A stretch of DNA of 16,942 nt. Origin: Candidatus Limnocylindria bacterium (GTDB lineage: Bacteria; Chloroflexota; Limnocylindria; QHBO01). The stretch is from the NCBI GenBank assembly GCA_030146365.1, contig JASLBU010000025.1:1-16942 (forward strand). The letters run 5' to 3'. Below, piece after piece: positions 12,652-16,942 of this stretch; position 1 is the first letter of the stretch; each line of letters opens with the position of its first letter. Below the pieces are notes generated by a model. The model saw only the letters and a program-made list of their open reading frames with translations, did no database searches and had not been told where the DNA came from. Both the position numbers and the translations under genes were made by a program.

Positions 12652-15099
12652 GTGCGCGTACCGCTGTCGTGGCTTCGCGAGTACGTCGATATCGACATGG
12701 AGCCTCGTGACCTTGCCGATGGGCTCACGATGCGCGGCATGGAGGTGAGCGGCATCGAGGTCGCCGGCACCGACTGGACCGGCGTCGTCGTCGGCCGGCT
12801 GCTGGACGTCCAGCGGCACCCGAACGCCGACACGCTGTGGCTGACCCGCGTCGACGTGGGCGCCGCCGGCGGCGAGCTCGAGATCGTGTGCGGGGCGCAG
12901 AACCTGGAGGTCGGTCAGCTGGTCCCCGCCGCCCTGCCCGGCGCGGTGCTGCCGGGAGATCGGCGCATCGAGCGCAGCAAGATCCGGGGCGTTGTCAGCA
13001 ACGGGATGCTCTGCAGCGCCATCGAGCTGGGCCTGGGGACCGACGCGGACGGCATCCACATCCTCGGTCATGGCGACGACCTCCCGCCGGGCCGCTCCGT
13101 CGCGGACGTCGTGGGCGAGACGGTCCTCGATGTCGATGTGAAGCCGAATCGCGGAGATGCGCTGAGCATGGTCGGGCTGGCGCGCGAGATCGCCGCCTTC
13201 ACCGGAGGGTCCCTCCGCCTGCCTCCGACGACCGAGCCCGACGGAACGGGGGAGCCGGTGGACCGCCGGGTGCAGGTCCGGATCGGAGATCCGGAGCTCT
13301 GCCCGCGCTTCGCGGCCCTGCTGTTCGAAGGCGTGGCGAACGGTCCGTCGCCGGACTGGATGCAGCGCCGGCTGATCGCGGCCGGGATGCGGCCGATCAG
13401 CGCGGTCGTCGACGTCACGAACTACGTGATGCACGAGCTCGGGCAACCCCAGCACGCGTACGACGCGGATGCCATCCCCGACGGCCAGATCGTGGTGCGA
13501 CGGGCGAGAGACGGCGAGACGCTCGAGACGATCGACCATGCGACCCGAACGCTGGACGAGCGCATGCTGGTCATCGCCGACCGTGAGCGGCCGATCGGCC
13601 TGGCCGGGATCATGGGCGGGAGCTCCACCGAGGTCACCGAAGCCACGCGTCGCGTGATCCTGGAGTCGGCGGTCTTCCACGGCCCGACGGTCCGCAACAC
13701 CGCCCGGCGCCTCGCCCTCCGCTCGGAGGCCAGCATGCGGCACGAGAAGGGCATCGGGCCCGAGCTGCCCGTGCGCGCCGCATACCGCGCGGCGCGGCTC
13801 ATCGCCGAGATCACCGGTGCCACGGTGGCCCCCGGCATCGTCGACAACGACCCCGGGCCGCACGAGGATCGGATCGTCGAGGTCTCGACGGAGCGGATGC
13901 GCCGCCTGCTCGGCATCGAGGTCGACGCGGGCTCCATGCGCGCGCTGCTCGAGCCCCTGGGATTCGGCGTGCGGGGCGATGGCGAGCAGGTCGAGATCCG
14001 GGTGCCACCGCATCGCCTGGACGTCACCCAGGCCGCCGATGTCGCCGAGGAGGTCGCGCGCGCCCACGGCTACGAGGCGATCGAGGGACGCCTGCCGCGC
14101 GCCAGCCTGCCGTCGTATCGGCCGGATCCGAGCGCGCCGCGGCACAGGGTGCGTCGCGTGCTCGCCGGCATCGGGCTGGATGAGGTCGTCACCCACGCGC
14201 TCATCGGGCCGGACGACCTCGCGCGGAGCGGCCACCCGAACGACACGCCGGACCTTGTCCGCCTCTTCAATCCGCTGAGCCGCGAGCACTCGATCCTGCG
14301 ACCCTCCATGTCGCCCTCGATGCTGGCGGCGCTGGCCGAGAATGTGCGCCAGCGGCGCCCGAACGCATGGCTTTTCGATGTCGGCAAGGTGTATCGCTAC
14401 CATCCGACGGCCCCGACCCCACGCGACCGCGCGTCGGAGACCGCCGGCACCGGACGCTACGAGTCGTGGGAACTGGGGATCATCCTCGCTGGCTCGAGCG
14501 TGCCCTCCTACCCGAACCAGCCGGTGCACGACGCCGATGTGGCGACCCTCAAAGGAGTCGTGGACGCCCTGCACGCCGCGCTGGGGGCCCCGACGCCCGT
14601 GTACCGGGCCGAGGATGTGGCCTCGCAGCATCCGCATCGGCACCCGGGCCGCACGGGCCTGGTGTGCGACGCCGCCGGTCGCGAGTACGGCTCGCTGGGG
14701 GAGGTGCACCCCCGGATCGCCGAGGCGTGGGATCTGCCAGGGCGGCCGGTGGACGCGTCGATCGGCCTCGACCGGCTGCTGTCCCTCGTGCCCGACCGTC
14801 ACCTCTCGCGCCCCATTCCAGCTGCCCAGCCGATCGATCGCGACCTCGCCGTCGTCGTGGAGGAGGGAACGGCGGTGGGGGAACTGATGCGCGTCGCCCG
14901 CATGAGCGCCGGCCCAACGCTCGAGGAGCTGCGGCTGTTCGACGTGTACCGCGGGCCGCAGACCGGCGAAGGCAGGGTCAGCTACGCGCTCGCGCTCCGC
15001 TTCCAGCCCGACGAGCCCGGTGACGAGCGCGGCGTCGAGAAGGCGATGAACAAGATCCGCGGCTCGCTCCGTCACCACCTGTCGGCCGACATCCGGTAG
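12652..15099 (+). CDS. pheT: Phenylalanyl-tRNA synthetase beta subunit
   Basis: The protein is 815 residues, the normal length for PheT. It begins with the typical MRVPLSWLREYVDID. Domains in order: an EMAP-type tRNA-binding OB fold (about residues 40-150, VGRLLDVQRHPNADTLWLTRVDVG and SNGMLCS), then B3/B4 editing (about 215-385, RPISAVVDVTNYVMHELGQPQHAYDAD and GIMGG.STEV), B5 (about 405-475), the inactive class II-like domain (about 500-700, FNPLSREHSILRPSM), and the FDX-ACB anticodon domain at the end (PAAQPIDRDLAVVV, RVSYALALRFQ). The start GTG 12652 has GGAGGG 8 nt upstream and follows the pheS stop by 1 nt, so the two are co-translated. There is no unusual insertion or truncation. Confidence 0.97.
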   Translation: MRVPLSWLREYVDIDMEPRDLADGLTMRGMEVSGIEVAGTDWTGVVVGRLLDVQRHPNADTLWLTRVDVGAAGGELEIVCGAQNLEVGQLVPAALPGAVLPGDRRIERSKIRGVVSNGMLCSAIELGLGTDADGIHILGHGDDLPPGRSVADVVGETVLDVDVKPNRGDALSMVGLAREIAAFTGGSLRLPPTTEPDGTGEPVDRRVQVRIGDPELCPRFAALLFEGVANGPSPDWMQRRLIAAGMRPISAVVDVTNYVMHELGQPQHAYDADAIPDGQIVVRRARDGETLETIDHATRTLDERMLVIADRERPIGLAGIMGGSSTEVTEATRRVILESAVFHGPTVRNTARRLALRSEASMRHEKGIGPELPVRAAYRAARLIAEITGATVAPGIVDNDPGPHEDRIVEVSTERMRRLLGIEVDAGSMRALLEPLGFGVRGDGEQVEIRVPPHRLDVTQAADVAEEVARAHGYEAIEGRLPRASLPSYRPDPSAPRHRVRRVLAGIGLDEVVTHALIGPDDLARSGHPNDTPDLVRLFNPLSREHSILRPSMSPSMLAALAENVRQRRPNAWLFDVGKVYRYHPTAPTPRDRASETAGTGRYESWELGIILAGSSVPSYPNQPVHDADVATLKGVVDALHAALGAPTPVYRAEDVASQHPHRHPGRTGLVCDAAGREYGSLGEVHPRIAEAWDLPGRPVDASIGLDRLLSLVPDRHLSRPIPAAQPIDRDLAVVVEEGTAVGELMRVARMSAGPTLEELRLFDVYRGPQTGEGRVSYALALRFQPDEPGDERGVEKAMNKIRGSLRHHLSADIR

Positions 15100-15113
15100 T
15101 CCGTTCGGGCGCC

Positions 15114-15143
15114 TTGTGGGTGGCGATGCGCGGCTGGTACCCT
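15114..15143 (+). promoter_or_regulatory. Promoter of cvpA with a leader of about 57 nt
   Basis: TTGTGG (15114-15119), an 18-nt spacer and TACCCT (15138-15143) form a -35/-10 pair. The start codon lies 63 nt after the hexamer, so the mRNA would have a leader, and it carries AAGGAG 7 nt before the GTG at 15207. The -10 is the same TACCCT used by the leaderless genes. Confidence 0.55.
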
Positions 15144-15206
15144 TTCGCGCGGCCCGGGCGAGCGACCTCGCATCCCCGCTGCCCCTGACCGAGAAGGAGT
15201 CCGCGC

Positions 15207-15761
15207 GTGGAGCTGCTCACGCAGCTTGGATGGGTCGACCTCGTGATCATCGGCATCCTGGCAGCCGGCGTCTTCGCCGGCTTCACGCAGGGCATGATCC
15301 GCTACGTCCTCAACGCGCTGGCGGTGATCGTCGCCTTCGTACTGGCGGCCCAGCTGAAGGGTCCCGTCTTCGACCTGCTGCGCTTCTGGAACTTCCTGAC
15401 GCCCGAGGGACGGGAGTTGCTCATCTTCGTCGTCCTCTTCGTCGGCTTCGTCCTGGCGGGCTTCTTCGTGATCCGCGCCGTCTACCACCGCACTCGGCTG
15501 CCCATCGTCAAGCAGCTGGACGAGCTCGGCGGCGCGATCTTCGGCCTCGTCTTCACGGCACTCGTCATCGTCTTCCACCTCGTCGTGCTGGACAGCTTCT
15601 TTCGCACCGGGGGCGAGGCGGGCGGCTGGCTGGGCGGTTACTACGAGGCGATGAACGACTCGATCCTCGTCCGGTTCCTTCGCGAGACGCTGATCCCGAC
15701 AGCAGGATTCCTCGCACGTCCCTTCGTCCCGGAGGAGATCGCCCGCCTGCTCTTCCCGTGA
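15207..15761 (+). CDS. cvpA: CvpA-family membrane protein
   Basis: The protein is 184 residues and spans the membrane several times. Hydrophobic stretches lie at about residues 9-27, 33-49, 70-95 and 108-132. The first has the CvpA pattern WVDLVIIGILAAGVFAGFTQGMIRYV. LDELGGAIFGLVFTALVIV in the fourth is also a family feature. Family knowledge: CvpA is needed for colicin V production in E. coli and more broadly for envelope stress tolerance; its molecular activity is unsettled. The GTG at 15207 has AAGGAG 7 nt upstream. The stop overlaps the start of the AAG glycosylase in GTGA (15758-15761). The N-terminus begins MELLTQLG, without a signal peptide. Confidence 0.85.
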   Translation: MELLTQLGWVDLVIIGILAAGVFAGFTQGMIRYVLNALAVIVAFVLAAQLKGPVFDLLRFWNFLTPEGRELLIFVVLFVGFVLAGFFVIRAVYHRTRLPIVKQLDELGGAIFGLVFTALVIVFHLVVLDSFFRTGGEAGGWLGGYYEAMNDSILVRFLRETLIPTAGFLARPFVPEEIARLLFP

Positions 15762-16360
15762 GGGCTCGCGGGGCGAGCGTCACGTCGCTCGATCGGGGGT
15801 GGTTCGACCGCAGCTCGGTGGACGTCGCTCGCGATCTGCTCGGGATGCGGCTCGTCCACGACGGCGCGTCCGGACGGGTCGGCGGCCGGATCGTCGAGGT
15901 CGAGGCGTACCAGGGCCCCGAAGACCTGGCTGCCCACTCCTCCCGCGGACGCACCGCGCGGAATGCCACCATGTTCGGACCACCCGGACATCTGTACGTC
16001 TACCTCATCTACGGGATCCACCACTGCATGAACGTCGTGACCGGCCCCGGCGAGAAGCCGGAGGCCGTCCTGATCCGCGCCCTCGCCATCGATGAGGGAA
16101 TCGAGTTTGCCCGTGGCAGGCGAGGACCGGCGGTGCCCGACCCTCGACTGGCGGCTGGACCCGGGAATCTCGCGCGGGCACTCGGCGTCGACCGTGCTCT
16201 GAACGGCAGCGACCTCGTCAGCGGGCCGGTGTGGCTCGAGGAGGGGCCGGCTGTCCCGGCGATCTCGTGGGGCCCGCGCATCGGCGTTGCCTACGCCGGC
16301 GAGTGGGCGGCCCGACCGCTCCGCGCCTGGATCACCGGGGACCCGCATGTCTCCCGATGA
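15758..16360 (+). CDS. AAG-type 3-methyladenine DNA glycosylase
   Basis: The protein is 200 residues, the usual bacterial length. It removes alkylated purines (3-methyladenine, 7-methylguanine, hypoxanthine, ethenoadenine) by base excision. The AAG fold is clear: DVARDLLGMRLVH, then GGRIVEVEAYQGPEDLAAHSSRGRTARNATMFGPPGHLYVYLIYGIHHCMNVV. By alignment from memory with human AAG, Glu49, Tyr51 and His60 match the catalytic Glu125, the base-stacking Tyr127 and the contact residue His136. GPGNLARALGVDRALNGSDL is the conserved C-terminal motif. The GTG at 15758 overlaps the cvpA stop; no other start fits the conserved start of the protein (residues SVDVARDLLG). The last 14 nt overlap mutS2. The symbol is not fixed among bacteria (mpg, aag or yxlJ). 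Confidence 0.92.
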   Translation: MRARGASVTSLDRGWFDRSSVDVARDLLGMRLVHDGASGRVGGRIVEVEAYQGPEDLAAHSSRGRTARNATMFGPPGHLYVYLIYGIHHCMNVVTGPGEKPEAVLIRALAIDEGIEFARGRRGPAVPDPRLAAGPGNLARALGVDRALNGSDLVSGPVWLEEGPAVPAISWGPRIGVAYAGEWAARPLRAWITGDPHVSR

Positions 16361-16942
16361 GGAGGAGCTCGGAGGCGCGGCGGACGCCGGCACGCTGCGA
16401 GCGCTGGAGTTTGCGGCCATCGTGGAGCGCCTTGCCGCCCTGACGAGCTTCGAGCCGGCGCGGGAGCTCGCGATCGGCGCGCGCCCCTCCGGGGACGCCG
16501 CCCGTGTCGCCCTCCTGCAGGACCAGACCGACGAGGCGGGCCGGCTGGTCTCCGAGCAGGCGCAGGCCTCCATCGGCGGCGCACGCGACATCCGTCCGGC
16601 TCTCGAGCGCGCTGCGCGCGGGGGCCGGCTCACCCCCCAGGAGCTCCTGGAGATCGGTGTCACCCTGGATGCCACCGGCCGCTTTGCGGAGCGGCTGGCT
16701 TCGTGGCGCGGCCCGCACCTCGCCGGCGTGCGGGACGAGCTGGATGCGGCTCCGCAGCTGGCCGAGCGCATCACCCGCAGCATCGACGAAGCGGGTGAGC
16801 TGCTGGACTCGGCGTCCGCCGAGCTGGGCGCCATCCGCAAGCGCCTGCGGACCGCCCAGGATCGCGTACGAGAGCGCCTGAACGCCATGCTGCGCTCTTC
16901 GGCGATGGCCGGCATCATCGGCGAGCCAATCGTCACGGTCCG
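16347..16942 (+). CDS. mutS2: MutS2 endonuclease-type MutS paralogue (3' partial, N-terminal part only)
   Basis: The frame starts at ATG 16347, inside the end of the AAG gene, and is open to the right edge (198 residues). The visible part is the helical lever/core region: TLRALEFAAIVERLAALTSFEPARELA, then IGGARDIRPALERAARGGRLTPQELLEIG, then DEAGELLDSASAELGAIRKRLRTAQDRVRERL and SSAMAGIIGEPIVTV. This is the MutS2 pattern (LEF..I...LA..T....G ELA; DGELLDSASPEL..IR; ...L..PI.TV). The ATPase and Smr domains must lie beyond the window. Family knowledge: MutS2 suppresses homologous recombination and splits stalled or collided ribosomes. GGGGA lies 6 nt upstream of the start. Overlap with the glycosylase suggests co-expression. 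Confidence 0.9.
   Translation, partial: MSPDEEELGGAADAGTLRALEFAAIVERLAALTSFEPARELAIGARPSGDAARVALLQDQTDEAGRLVSEQAQASIGGARDIRPALERAARGGRLTPQELLEIGVTLDATGRFAERLASWRGPHLAGVRDELDAAPQLAERITRSIDEAGELLDSASAELGAIRKRLRTAQDRVRERLNAMLRSSAMAGIIGEPIVTV

Noticed and set aside
11238..12833. 531-residue minus-strand ORF opposite rplT and pheS
   Set aside because: It is an antisense shadow of two confidently identified genes, with no domain signature.
12604..15078. 824-residue minus-strand ORF opposite pheT
   Set aside because: It mirrors pheT in high-GC DNA, where the antisense frame rarely meets stops. Its product is a low-complexity His/Arg/Asp-rich string without domains.

Overview
The window is very GC-rich and densely coded. 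It looks like chromosomal sequence from a high-GC bacterium with Gram-positive-like or Chloroflexota-type gene content. A Chloroflexota lineage of the Limnocylindria type is my best guess, from memory of protein style: a ThrRS without a TGS domain, a PheS with a four-cysteine insert, MutS2 downstream of an AAG-type glycosylase, and a paaABCD cluster. An actinobacterium is the main alternative. I could not test taxonomy by search. No tRNA, rRNA, CRISPR array, insertion sequence or prophage gene is visible.

Layout. Positions 1-1466 (+) hold the 3' part of a membrane-anchored sulfite-oxidase-like molybdoenzyme. Convergent to it, on the minus strand, are a secreted protein with a caspase-like His/Cys pair and a C-terminal barrel-like domain (1513-2724), then a membrane-anchored GDSL hydrolase (2824-3678). 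Divergent from these, everything to the right is on the plus strand: a diacylglycerol-kinase-family lipid kinase (3730-4632), a small PRC-barrel-like protein (4655-4897), and the phenylacetyl-CoA epoxidase genes paaA, paaB, paaC and paaD (4960-7557). A short disordered ORF follows (7635-7844). Next is a long information-processing block: thrS, a VOC-fold protein, infC-rpmI-rplT, pheS-pheT. Last come cvpA, an AAG-type 3-methyladenine DNA glycosylase, and the start of mutS2, which runs off the right edge.

How the genes work together. PaaA-D would form the oxygenase that converts phenylacetyl-CoA to its ring epoxide; the reductase PaaE and the downstream steps are not in the window. thrS, infC, rpmI, rplT, pheS and pheT form the widely conserved translation cluster, here interrupted by a VOC gene between thrS and infC. 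The AAG glycosylase and MutS2 overlap and may be co-expressed with cvpA.

Most notable signals. (1) A TANNNT -10 hexamer, usually TACCCT, sits 6-7 nt before the start codon of at least five genes that lack a Shine-Dalgarno sequence, which points to leaderless transcripts. Genes with a leader (infC, cvpA) instead have AAGGAG. (2) infC appears to start at a CTG codon, 8 nt after AAGGAG, behind a leader containing an 11-bp hairpin. (3) PaaC seems to keep all six diiron-ligand positions that the well-studied PaaC has lost. (4) The molybdoenzyme has a Tat-like RRxFL motif placed after three membrane helices. (5) The secreted His/Cys plus barrel protein has no clear assigned function.
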